Shown one piece after another: positions 35,404 to 44,036 of a DNA stretch of 64,000 nucleotides (its first letter is position 1; the number at the start of each line of letters is the position of its first letter). Where the stretch lies: the NCBI GenBank assembly GCA_013112635.1, contig JABFGF010000006.1, positions 248,001 to 312,000 of the forward strand, written 5' to 3'. The stretch is from Calditrichota bacterium (GTDB lineage Bacteria; Calditrichota; Calditrichia; Calditrichales; J004). The notes beneath the pieces are model-generated. The model was not told where the DNA came from. It saw nothing but the letters and a program-made list of their open reading frames with translations, and made no database searches. The position numbers were made by a program, and so were the translations under genes.

Positions 35404-36675
35404 ATGAAAAATAAAATACTAAAGCACAAAAGAATCATTGTGGTTATGGCTGTCGTTCTTTTAGCCACATACGCTTTTGCCTTTTTCTATGAAGGCATCA
35501 ATACAACCGATTATGTTTTCGAAACAACAATCGCAGAGAAAGGAACGGTAAGCAACACGATTACTGCCACCGGTACTTTGGAAGCAACCAACACTGTTGT
35601 TGTGGGAACACAGGTATCGGGTGTGATTGAAAAGATTTATGTGGATTTTAATTCAAAAGTAAAAAAAGGACAATTGATAGCTGAGCTAGATAAATCAACC
35701 CTTCAATCCAGCCTGGAAAATGCCGAAGCGGATTTGTTTGATGCGCAGGCGGAACTGGAATATCAAAAAGCCGGCTTTGAACGGAATGAAGAATTTTTAA
35801 AAAAAGATTTGTTGTCGCAAAGCGATTATGACCTGGCCAAATATAATTATAAAAAGAGCCAGGCCGGTTTAAAATCGGCCAATGCTAATTTAAATAAGGC
35901 ACAACTAAATTTGGCTTATGCTACCATATATTCTCCTATCGATGGACTTGTGCTTAATCGTGCGGTTGAAGAAGGACAAACGGTTACAGCCAGCATGAGC
36001 ACGCCCGAGCTGTTTACTATCACAAATGATCTTTCTGAAATGCAGGTAGAAGCGGATATCGATGAAGCAGATATTGGCATGGTTGCGGAAGGACAAAAGG
36101 TAGAGTTTACGGTAGATGCTTTTCCGGATGAAACCTTTACCGGTAAAATTACAGAAGTAAGGTTACAACCAACTGAAAGCTCAAATGTTATAACATATAC
36201 TGTGATCGTTTCAGCACAGAACCCCGAATTAAAATTAAAACCGGGCATGACGGCCAGCATAACCGTTTATATCGAAGAGGTAACAGACGCGCTGGTTGTA
36301 GCGGGAAAAGCCTTGCGTTTTACACCGGATCGTGAACAAATGGCGGGCTATTTCGACAGCCTTCCGGAAAGCGAACGTCCGCAGCGGCCACCCCGTGGAA
36401 CTCAGCAGGGAGCGGGACAAGCGCAGGCGCCAAACAAAGATATCTCTGAAAACATCAAACGGGTTTGGGTAAAAGATGGTTCACTTATCAAACCTGTTGA
36501 AGTAGAAACTGGTGTTACAGATGGCATGAATGTTGAGATAATATCTGGATTGGCCCAGGGCGATGAAGTTATTACTTCTATGGAGCGGGGCGGCGGGACA
36601 GATGAAACTGTTGCTAAGAGCGAAGAAACTCAAAGCCCTTTTGTCCAGGAACGCCCGGGACGCCCAGGCAGGTAA
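35404..36675 (+). CDS. MacA-type periplasmic adaptor (membrane fusion protein)
   Basis: 423 residues. A membrane helix (about 10-31) is followed by a lipoyl half (ITATGTLEATNTVVVGTQVS, GVIEKIYVDFNSKVKKGQLI), a hairpin (about 95-165), the second lipoyl half (YATIYSPIDGLVLNRAVEEG) and beta-barrel and membrane-proximal domains, ending in a Gly/Glu-rich tail. It links an inner-membrane MacB-type exporter to an outer-membrane channel. Part of an operon with the ATPase and permease genes. Confidence 0.9.
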   Translation: MKNKILKHKRIIVVMAVVLLATYAFAFFYEGINTTDYVFETTIAEKGTVSNTITATGTLEATNTVVVGTQVSGVIEKIYVDFNSKVKKGQLIAELDKSTLQSSLENAEADLFDAQAELEYQKAGFERNEEFLKKDLLSQSDYDLAKYNYKKSQAGLKSANANLNKAQLNLAYATIYSPIDGLVLNRAVEEGQTVTASMSTPELFTITNDLSEMQVEADIDEADIGMVAEGQKVEFTVDAFPDETFTGKITEVRLQPTESSNVITYTVIVSAQNPELKLKPGMTASITVYIEEVTDALVVAGKALRFTPDREQMAGYFDSLPESERPQRPPRGTQQGAGQAQAPNKDISENIKRVWVKDGSLIKPVEVETGVTDGMNVEIISGLAQGDEVITSMERGGGTDETVAKSEETQSPFVQERPGRPGR

Positions 36676-36735
36676 AGTGTCGGCAAATAAAGAATGCGTA
36701 AACATTAACCTGACAAAAATTGAGAATTGCAGAAA

Positions 36736-37509
36736 ATGAAAAACAATAAAATAATCGAGATCGAAAATCTTCAAAAAGATTACCACGTGGGTGCAGAAAC
36801 AGTAAAGGCGTTGCAGGCTGTAAACCTTACAATCAATGCCGGCGAGTTTGTGGCCATTATGGGCACCAGCGGATCGGGTAAATCGACCCTGCTCAATATT
36901 CTCGGCTGCCTGGACAGTCCAACGGCCGGCGACTACCGCTTGGATGGGACCAACGTAAAATCCCTATCCAAAAACCAACTCGCGGATGTGCGTAATCAAA
37001 AACTGGGCTTTGTGTTTCAATCCTATAACTTGTTGCCACGAACCACAGCCCTGGAAAATGTCGAGCTGCCCTTGTTGTATAATCCTGGGGTTAGCGCAAA
37101 AATACGCCGCGAAAAAGCAGAGTTCGCCCTGCAAGCCGTTGGCCTGGCAGATCGCATGAACCATCTTTCAAATCAAATGTCCGGTGGTCAGCAGCAGCGT
37201 GTAGCCATTGCCCGTTCACTGGTCAACGATCCTGTTCTGATTTTGGCTGATGAAGCGACTGGCAACCTGGATACCAGGACATCATACGAGATTATAGCGT
37301 TGTTCCAGCAGTTAAATGAAAACGGAATAACCATCGCTTTTGTAACGCATGAGCCCGATATCGCGGCGTTTACAAAAAGGAATGTTATCTTCCGCGATGG
37401 GCGCATTATAAAGGATTTTGAGGTAAATACTATCACGAGTGCACAATTGGCGCTCGAAAACCTAAAGGAAGAAGATACCGTTTTTGATTTATTAATGAAC
37501 GCAAGCTAA
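36736..37509 (+). CDS. MacB-type ABC transporter ATP-binding protein
   Basis: 257 residues from the ATG at 36736 (a TTG lies 9 bases upstream). Walker A GTSGSGKSTLLN, Q-loop FVFQSYNLLPRTTALENVEL, signature MSGGQQQRVAIARS, Walker B LILADEATGNLD (Ala where most have Pro) and H-loop FVTHEPDI are all present. LolD/MacB group, which powers a mechanotransmission exporter. The separate ATPase and permease genes resemble the two-gene YknYZ arrangement. Confidence 0.93.
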   Translation: MKNNKIIEIENLQKDYHVGAETVKALQAVNLTINAGEFVAIMGTSGSGKSTLLNILGCLDSPTAGDYRLDGTNVKSLSKNQLADVRNQKLGFVFQSYNLLPRTTALENVELPLLYNPGVSAKIRREKAEFALQAVGLADRMNHLSNQMSGGQQQRVAIARSLVNDPVLILADEATGNLDTRTSYEIIALFQQLNENGITIAFVTHEPDIAAFTKRNVIFRDGRIIKDFEVNTITSAQLALENLKEEDTVFDLLMNAS

Positions 37510-37529
37510 CCCAAAAACGAGAATTAAAA

Positions 37530-38750
37530 ATGAATATATTAAACGTAATTAAAATCGCCATCGCCGCTGTAAAAAGAAACAAAATACGCTCCTTCCTTAC
37601 CATGTTGGGAATCATCATTGGTGTGGCATCGGTAATTGCCATGCTTGCTATCGGCGAAGGATCCAACGCCAGCATCCAGGAGAAAATATCTTCCATGGGT
37701 ATAAATCTTATTAATGTAATGCCGGCAAGCAGGGACCGGGGCGGTGTTCAGCAGGGACGCACTATGTCGCAAACCCTGGTCTTGAAAGATGTGGACTTTC
37801 TCCGCGAAAACAGCGACCTGCTGGAAGCTGTATCCCCTGAAGTGGGAAGTTCCGGCCAGGTTATCTTTGGAACCAATAACTGGCCAACGCAAATCTTTGG
37901 TGGAAATGAAGAATATACCTATATCAAAAAGTATGATATTGCCAACGGACGCTCATTCTCAGCACAGGATATAAAAGGCGCCGTAAAGGTTGTCCTGATT
38001 GGACAGACGGTTGTTGAAAATTTATTTGACGATGATGTTGATCCGATTGGGCAAACCATTCGCTTTGAAAAAATACCGTTTAAAGTGATCGGGGTACTGG
38101 CAGAAAAAGGTGAAAATACCTTCGGCCAGGACCAAGACGATATTATTCTGGCGCCCTACACCACCGTTATGAAAAGAATTACACGGCAGACTTATTTGCG
38201 GGCGATTGTTACATCCGCTGTCTCTGAAGAGTACATCGATGACGCAACCAAACAGATTGAAGAAAACATGCGTCTGTCGCATCAATTAAAAGACAGCGAA
38301 GACAATGATTTTGAAATACGGACGCAGGCTGAACTGATCAGTACATTTGGCTCCATCTCCGAAATGATGCTGGTGCTGCTTGGATCAATTGCTGCGATTT
38401 CTTTAGTTGTGGGTGGTATTGGCATTATGAATATCATGTATGTTTCGGTTACCGAGCGTACTCGCGAAATAGGCTTAAGGCTGGCCATCGGCGGCAAGGG
38501 CAAAGATATATTGATGCAGTTTTTGCTTGAAGCCGTTTTATTGAGTGTAACCGGCGGCATTATTGGTGTGATTATGGGTATACTGGCTTCAAACACGGTT
38601 GAAAATATCATGTCCTGGCCGGTGCTGATTACAATGCAATCCATATTATTGTCGTTTCTGTTTTGCTCGTTTATCGGCGTGTTCTTTGGCTGGTACCCGG
38701 CGCGCAAAGCCGCAGCCCTGGATCCCATTGATGCGCTCAGGCATGAGTAA
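37530..38750 (+). CDS. MacB-type ABC transporter permease (FtsX domain)
   Basis: 406 residues. The first helix (IRSFLTMLGIIIGVASVIAM) leads to a periplasmic MacB-PCD domain (about 50-270), then three helices: LLGSIAAISLVVGGIGIMNI, VTGGIIGVIMGILAS and LLSFLFCSFIGVFFGWYPAR. The intervening RTREIGLRLAIGGKGKDIL is the family cytoplasmic coupling segment. Exports substrates such as peptides or antibiotics from the periplasm. Twenty bases after the ATPase gene. Confidence 0.92.
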   Translation: MNILNVIKIAIAAVKRNKIRSFLTMLGIIIGVASVIAMLAIGEGSNASIQEKISSMGINLINVMPASRDRGGVQQGRTMSQTLVLKDVDFLRENSDLLEAVSPEVGSSGQVIFGTNNWPTQIFGGNEEYTYIKKYDIANGRSFSAQDIKGAVKVVLIGQTVVENLFDDDVDPIGQTIRFEKIPFKVIGVLAEKGENTFGQDQDDIILAPYTTVMKRITRQTYLRAIVTSAVSEEYIDDATKQIEENMRLSHQLKDSEDNDFEIRTQAELISTFGSISEMMLVLLGSIAAISLVVGGIGIMNIMYVSVTERTREIGLRLAIGGKGKDILMQFLLEAVLLSVTGGIIGVIMGILASNTVENIMSWPVLITMQSILLSFLFCSFIGVFFGWYPARKAAALDPIDALRHE

Positions 38751-38779
38751 ACGGATAAAAGATTTTTTTAATAACTAAC

Positions 38780-38807
38780 GCATGTTTTTTGAACAGACGA
38801 CGTCATA
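38780..38807 (+). promoter_or_regulatory. Candidate ECF promoter of the T9SS-secreted CotH gene
   Basis: GCATGTT-N15-GTCATA, starting 29 bases after the permease stop and ending 37 bases before the CotH ATG. Confidence 0.55.
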
Positions 38808-38844
38808 TCTGTAAAGTTCAATTATTTAAAGTTGGGAAAAGATT

Positions 38845-41151
38845 ATGAGAAAAATTAATACACTGGCCATTTTATCCTTTTTAGCTCTACTAACCGTAAA
38901 AGTTTTCAGCCAGGATTTTTACGATATCAACACTATTAATACTATCGAGATAACCTTTGAAGAATCCAATTGGGATTATTTATTAGATCAGTTAGTTTCG
39001 GAAGGCTATGAAGCTCGTTTACTTGGAACAGCCGTGGTTAATGGAATAAGTTATGATAGTGTGGGTGTAAGATATAAAGGAAACAGCAGTTACAATGCTA
39101 ACCAAATTAAAAACCCCCTAAACATCAAACTTGATTATGTTATTAAGGACCAGGAACATGAGGATTATGGCACCTTAAAACTTGCCAATGTATATAAGGA
39201 TCCAAGTTTTATCCGCGAAGCTTTGACCTATGAAATAGCCAGAAAATATATGCCGGCAAGTCTGTCAAATTTTGTAAAGGTCTATATAAATGGTAGTTAT
39301 TTGGGGCTTTATTCCAGTGTGCAGGATGTTGATAAACATTTTTTACGAAGCAATTATTATGACGATGATAATTCATTTTTTAAGGGCGAGATAGTAGGTG
39401 GAAGCCCACAAAGCGTCGTGAAAATCTGGGGGTATTTTGGAGAAGACTCGGCAAGCTATAAGAATTATTATGAAATCGAATCAGATAGTGGATGGTCTGA
39501 TTTGATTAATTTCCTCGATAAGTTTAACAACAAACCAGAATCGATTGAGAGTGTTTTAAATGTGGATCGTCATTTATGGATGCTTGCATTTGATAACCTC
39601 CTTGTGAACCTGGATGCACCAATTAATTTTGCACATAATTATTATTTATATAAAGATGATGCCGGAAGGTTTAATCCAATTATTTGGGATTTGAATGAGA
39701 ATTTTGGTGTTTTTTCAAGGCTTCTTGATGAAGGGTCATTATCTACTGCAGGCCTGCAGCAGCTTAATCCATATTTGTATTTATCAAATGATAATTATCC
39801 AATTATTAACAAAATTTTAAGCGATCCAACTTACAAAAAAATGTATGTCGCCCATATGAAAACAATAATGGCTGATTATTTCGAAAATGGTTTGTATAAA
39901 ACACGGGCTTTGGAGATTCAATCAATAATTGATGCCGAGGTACAGGATGATCCTAATAAGTTTTACACCTATTCAAATTTTATTGATAATATTGATGATG
40001 GCATAGGAAGCGGTCGTCCGGGTCCCGGGAATGAGTCTATTATTGGAATAACAGAGCTTATGGATGCCAGAATTACTTATTTAAATTCACTTTCTGATTT
40101 CACGGCAAGCAGCCCGGAAATATCTAACATTGAAAACAATCCAACCAATCCTGCAGCTAATACGGATGTGTGGATAACGGTAGATGTGGCCACTGCGACT
40201 TCCGTTCAATTAGCTTACCGTAGCAGCCTTACCGCTGCATTTGAAAAAAAAGAAATGCTTGATGATGGCAATAGCAATGATGGAGTAGCCGGTGATGGTA
40301 TTTATGGCGCTTCCATCTCCACAGGAACAAACGGGTTTCAATATTATATTTACGCAGAAAATGACGATGCGGCCTCCTTTTTGCCGGCGCGTGCTGCATA
40401 TGAATTTTTTACAATGGCAATTTCCGGGGATTTGGTGATTAATGAATTTTTAGCCAGCAATGATTCCTCAAAAGCCGATCAGGATGGTGAGTATGATGAC
40501 TGGATTGAACTTTATAATAATACGGATGCTGATATATCTTTAGCTGGGTATTACTTATCTGATGATGGTGATGAAATTACCCAGTGGGCATTTCCCGATA
40601 CATTTATCACCGCAAAAGGTTATCTGATTGTTTGGGCTGACAAAGATGATGAGCAGGAAGGGTTGCATGCAAACTTTAAACTATCCGGATCGGGTGAGAC
40701 AATTTATTTGGTTAATAGTGACACTGCAATTGTTGGTGAAGTATCTTACGGTGAACAAACCGCAGATATATCAACCGGGCGTTATCCAAATGGAACGGGA
40801 GCTTTTGTGCAAATGAATCCCACTTTTTCTGCTGAGAACTATGATAATATTACCAGTATTGATGACGATCTTCAGATAGAACTACCCGGCAGGTTTGAGC
40901 TGAGTCAGAATTATCCTAATCCATTCAATCCAACAACTAATATTTCATTTAAGTTGGCTAATCCGAATGTAACCTCCTTAAAAATTTACAACATCACAGG
41001 GCAGGTGGTGGCTACGCTAATTGATAAACAATTATCTGCAGGAATATATATAATGCAATGGGAAGCTGAAAATATGAGCAGCGGAATTTATTTTTACCGG
41101 CTGACAAGTGGTACACATTCTGAAACAAAACGGATGATTTTATTGAAATAA
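38845..41151 (+). CDS. CotH kinase with lamin-tail domain and T9SS sorting domain (second of three)
   Basis: 768 residues. Signal peptide (ILSFLALLTVKVFS). CotH landmarks: VGVRYKGNSSYNAN (about 73-86), FVKVYINGSYLGLYSSVQDV, NLDAPINFAHNYYLYKD (Asp257) and PIIWDLNENFG (Asp282). About 425-525 is an Ig-like spacer; about 530-640 a lamin-tail domain (DLVINEFLASNDSSKADQDG, DDWIELYNNTDADISLAGYY). The end (FELSQNYPNPFNPTTNISFK) is a type-A T9SS sorting domain, so it is exported and surface-attached or released. Preceded by a candidate ECF promoter and followed by a terminator. Kinase activity is inferred from motifs. Confidence 0.88.
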   Translation: MRKINTLAILSFLALLTVKVFSQDFYDINTINTIEITFEESNWDYLLDQLVSEGYEARLLGTAVVNGISYDSVGVRYKGNSSYNANQIKNPLNIKLDYVIKDQEHEDYGTLKLANVYKDPSFIREALTYEIARKYMPASLSNFVKVYINGSYLGLYSSVQDVDKHFLRSNYYDDDNSFFKGEIVGGSPQSVVKIWGYFGEDSASYKNYYEIESDSGWSDLINFLDKFNNKPESIESVLNVDRHLWMLAFDNLLVNLDAPINFAHNYYLYKDDAGRFNPIIWDLNENFGVFSRLLDEGSLSTAGLQQLNPYLYLSNDNYPIINKILSDPTYKKMYVAHMKTIMADYFENGLYKTRALEIQSIIDAEVQDDPNKFYTYSNFIDNIDDGIGSGRPGPGNESIIGITELMDARITYLNSLSDFTASSPEISNIENNPTNPAANTDVWITVDVATATSVQLAYRSSLTAAFEKKEMLDDGNSNDGVAGDGIYGASISTGTNGFQYYIYAENDDAASFLPARAAYEFFTMAISGDLVINEFLASNDSSKADQDGEYDDWIELYNNTDADISLAGYYLSDDGDEITQWAFPDTFITAKGYLIVWADKDDEQEGLHANFKLSGSGETIYLVNSDTAIVGEVSYGEQTADISTGRYPNGTGAFVQMNPTFSAENYDNITSIDDDLQIELPGRFELSQNYPNPFNPTTNISFKLANPNVTSLKIYNITGQVVATLIDKQLSAGIYIMQWEAENMSSGIYFYRLTSGTHSETKRMILLK

Positions 41152-41180
41152 TGACGGGTATATGCGAGAGGTTAAAAGAT

Positions 41181-41212
41181 AGCCCTTTATCAAATTGATG
41201 AAGGGCTTTTTT
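41181..41212 (+). terminator. Intrinsic terminator after the CotH/T9SS gene
   Basis: AGCCCTTTATCAA pairs with TTGATGAAGGGCT (one mismatch region), followed by six T. Same stem family as 35281 and 45440. Confidence 0.85.
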
Positions 41213-41254
41213 ATTTTCCATCCAGCAATTATTCCAAAAAAATAAAAACCTCCC

Positions 41255-41282
41255 ACAAGTTTTTTCCGGGAACAGCGTCTTA
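41255..41282 (+). promoter_or_regulatory. Candidate ECF promoter of the HlyD/VTC/DUF4956 operon
   Basis: ACAAGTT-N15-GTCTTA, starting 42 bases after the terminator and ending 61 bases before the HlyD-like ATG. Shares CAAGTTTTTT with the copy at 35334. Confidence 0.55.
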
Positions 41283-41343
41283 AGTATAAGAACAACATAA
41301 AAACATGTCGAAGTTTCATTACAAAATGAAAAAAGGACTAACA

Positions 41344-42405
41344 ATGTTGAAAAAAAATTATCGAATTCTGATTATTATTATCATAATTCTCGCCGCTTTG
41401 GCCATTTTCGTTTTGCCGTTCAAAATTCCATACTCAATAGATAGCGTTGCGAAAATATTACCGGCACAACAATGGGTTTTATCACGTGGAAATGATGGTG
41501 AAGTATTAACAAGCACGGTAAATCATATAAGCGGAGAAAATAATTCATATCAACTTACCTCTTTTGAAAGAGGCGAATCAATCATTTTGAACCTGAATCC
41601 TGAGCTAAACAATGGTGATGTAGTATCAAAAGGGGATACACTTGGTGTCATTTATTCAAGTAGTCAGCAAGAATATCTTTTGCAATTGAATGGTGAGTTG
41701 CGGGTTTTAAATGCGTCACTTAAGGCAAGTATGAGCGGCGTTAAAAAGACAGAAGTACGTGAAGCAGAGCATAGACTCGCTGTAGCAACATCGGAAGTAG
41801 AAAAGCAGACAAAAATTGTTAACCGCTTAAATGAACTACATAAAAATGAGATTATATCCCGGGAAGAATACCAAACAGCAGCAGATGAATTAAGTATTTT
41901 GAAAAAAGCAGTAAATGTCCGGCAGGCTGAATTGGAATCAAGCTTGAGTGGTGAAAAAGATGAAGAAATAAATATGTTAAACGAAAAGATCAAAGCAACT
42001 GAAAATGAAATTTCATTTTTGCGTCGGGAAGTTGATACACAGAATTTGATTATCACCCCTTTTGGTGGCAGGATTGACAAACCATTTTCAAATGATACAC
42101 TTCTGGTTTTATCAAATTTTGATTTGGGAGTAGCCTGGATTCCTGTTGCATTGGAAGAAGCCGCTAATATCCCTGCAAACGGAAAAGTATCTTACGATTC
42201 GCCTTTTTTTGCAACACAATTGTTAGGTGAAGTCCATATGACCCAACCGGTTATGCAGCTTATTGACGGGAAGCAATGCATCACCGTTTTGGCAACGGTC
42301 AACGCAATATCAAATGATTTTGTCTCCGGCCTGCTGACACCGGCAAAAATTAACTGTGATCCGGTATCACTTCCGGTTTACCTGAAACGCAACCTTTTAA
42401 ATTAG
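41344..42405 (+). CDS. HlyD-like single-pass adaptor in the VTC/DUF4956 operon
   Basis: 353 residues from the ATG at 41344, with AAAGGA six bases before it; upstream in-frame ATGs at 41305 and 41326 give weaker fits. One helix (ILIIIIIILAALAIFVLPFK) precedes a periplasmic part with lipoyl-like NGDVVSKGDTLGVIYSSSQQ, a long coiled coil (about 115-235: HRLAVATSEVEKQTKIVNRL, EISFLRREVDTQNL) and a beta part (IITPFGGRIDKPFSNDT, LGVAWIPVALEEAAN). No ABC or RND partner lies here. It may carry the VTC product or contact an outer-membrane channel. Confidence 0.8.
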   Translation: MLKKNYRILIIIIIILAALAIFVLPFKIPYSIDSVAKILPAQQWVLSRGNDGEVLTSTVNHISGENNSYQLTSFERGESIILNLNPELNNGDVVSKGDTLGVIYSSSQQEYLLQLNGELRVLNASLKASMSGVKKTEVREAEHRLAVATSEVEKQTKIVNRLNELHKNEIISREEYQTAADELSILKKAVNVRQAELESSLSGEKDEEINMLNEKIKATENEISFLRREVDTQNLIITPFGGRIDKPFSNDTLLVLSNFDLGVAWIPVALEEAANIPANGKVSYDSPFFATQLLGEVHMTQPVMQLIDGKQCITVLATVNAISNDFVSGLLTPAKINCDPVSLPVYLKRNLLN

Positions 42406-42413
42406 GATTGACG

Positions 42414-43193
42414 ATGGCCTCCAGATATGAATATAAATATTTAGTCCCAAACACGCTTGTTGATAAGCTGCGCTCAGAGCTGAAACCATATATGGAGCTT
42501 GATGGTTTTGCAAAAAAACACAGTAACGGGCAATACACAGTCAGAAGCATATATTATGATTCTCCGCAGTTTGACTGCTATAAAGAAAAACATGATGGTA
42601 TTCAAATCCGAAATAAATACCGGATTAGGGGTTATGATAATCATTCTGAAAAAAGTATTACTTTTCTTGAAATAAAACACAAAAATACAAATTGTATATC
42701 AAAGAGCCGGGCGCCGCTTTATTATACAAATGTTGCCAAAACACTAAATTCAAGACGCGTAGATGATTATGTATTATCATTTAGTGGAAACGGGGTTGAG
42801 AAAAATGATGCCCGGAAATTTATTTATCATTATTACACAAAAAATTTACGTCCGGCCGTTTTGGTTATTTACGACCGGGAAGCTTTTCTTGGAAAAATGG
42901 ACCCATCGCTGCGGCTAACATTTGATAAAAATCTACGCAGTGTTATTTATCCTGATTTAGAGAAGCTTTATAAAGAAGACAGGGTAAAATATACTTTCGC
43001 CAGCCACTTCATTTTCGAAGTGAAATTTTTTGGAAATCTGCCTGCCTGGATTAAATCGTTAATAGCAAAACATGAATTAAAACGTCAGGCGTTGTCCAAG
43101 TACACCATGTCACTGGAAACGCATTCAGAGTTTAGCAACCGGCGTTTAACCAGGCAGAATATGATAAAAAGCAGGGAGTGCTGTTATGTTTAA
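42414..43193 (+). CDS. VTC-domain polyphosphate polymerase-like protein
   Basis: 259 residues from the ATG at 42414 (AGGA upstream). It has the tunnel residues of the VTC/triphosphate-tunnel fold: RYEYKYLVP (Glu6, Lys8), YTVRSIYYDS (Arg44), NKYRIRGY (Lys68, Arg70, Arg72), FLEIKHK (Glu86, Lys88), VIYDREAF (Arg155), LRLTFD (Arg167), FEVKF (Glu202, Lys204) and LSKYTMS. Yeast Vtc4 makes polyphosphate from ATP; bacterial homologues beside DUF4956 and CotH are annotated as polyphosphate polymerases but product and direction are largely untested. Its 3' end overlaps the next gene by 8 bases. Confidence 0.88.
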   Translation: MASRYEYKYLVPNTLVDKLRSELKPYMELDGFAKKHSNGQYTVRSIYYDSPQFDCYKEKHDGIQIRNKYRIRGYDNHSEKSITFLEIKHKNTNCISKSRAPLYYTNVAKTLNSRRVDDYVLSFSGNGVEKNDARKFIYHYYTKNLRPAVLVIYDREAFLGKMDPSLRLTFDKNLRSVIYPDLEKLYKEDRVKYTFASHFIFEVKFFGNLPAWIKSLIAKHELKRQALSKYTMSLETHSEFSNRRLTRQNMIKSRECCYV

Positions 43194-43860
43194 TGAAATG
43201 CAAAGTTTAAACTTATTTCCGGTTTCAATATTTGAGATAATAAGCAATGTTTTTGTTGCCTTATGTTGCGGCCTTTTTATCGCCTGGGTCTATCGCAAAT
43301 CATATCGCGGGGCCGGTTATTCATCAGCTTTTGTAAATTCGATGATTTTCTTATCCATGATTACCGCTATTGTAATAATGGTTATTGGTAATAATCTTGC
43401 CCGAGCTTTTGGGCTTGTTGGAGCTATGTCAATTATACGTTTTCGGACAGCGGTTAAAGATACACAGGATATTGTGTTTATCTTTTTTGCTCTGGCTATT
43501 GGTATGGCGGCAGGTGTAGGCTATTTTAAACTGGCCATTTTCGGATCGGCATTTGTTGGAATAATCATGCTGCTTTTGGTGAAATCAAATATAACTGCTC
43601 TTCGTCAGGATGATTATTTGCTGCAATTTTCTTTTCAACCAAATGGAGATAATTCACCGCCTTATATGCCAATCCTGAATAAGTATTGCAGGCGTTTTAA
43701 TGTGGTCAATACCCGGACAGTTGAAGACCACGGTATAATGGAATTATCCTATTATGTAAAGTTAAAAAACAAAGAAAAGAACCCGGAATTTATAAGTGCA
43801 TTGGATAATACACATGGCGTCAAAAACATTAACCTCTTTTTTGATGAAGAGCAGATTTAA
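43186..43860 (+). CDS. DUF4956 membrane protein
   Basis: 224 residues. Four membrane segments (about 12-33, 46-69, 94-110, 116-131) with the DUF4956 signature NNLARAFGLVGAMSIIRFRT and KDTQDIVFIFFALAIGMAAG. A cytoplasmic domain of about 85 residues follows (SYYVKLKNKEKNPEFISALD). DUF4956 is the constant membrane partner of VTC-domain genes and probably anchors or translocates their product. The start lies inside the end of the VTC gene, so translation is coupled. Confidence 0.92.
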   Translation: MFNEMQSLNLFPVSIFEIISNVFVALCCGLFIAWVYRKSYRGAGYSSAFVNSMIFLSMITAIVIMVIGNNLARAFGLVGAMSIIRFRTAVKDTQDIVFIFFALAIGMAAGVGYFKLAIFGSAFVGIIMLLLVKSNITALRQDDYLLQFSFQPNGDNSPPYMPILNKYCRRFNVVNTRTVEDHGIMELSYYVKLKNKEKNPEFISALDNTHGVKNINLFFDEEQI

Positions 43861-43912
43861 TATGTTTTAAAAAATTTTAGACACTTACAAAATTTCCACT
43901 ATTGTCATGCTG

Positions 43913-43985
43913 AGCCTGTCGAAGCATCCCAATGTAGTACAAGATTCTTCGCCAAAAGTCAACTAACGGATTCCTCAGAATGACA
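43913..43985. repeat. Palindromic dispersed-repeat-like unit
   Basis: Ends are TGTCATGCTGAG and CTCAGAATGACA, an imperfect inverted pair, with inner wording CTGTCGAAGCATC and GATTCTTCG. This wording recurs between genes in many FCB genomes as a REP-like element. Only one copy is in the window. Confidence 0.6.
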
Positions 43986-44036
43986 GAATAAGATTATTTT
44001 AATGGACTCATAAAAAAATTAATTAAGGAGAAAAAA

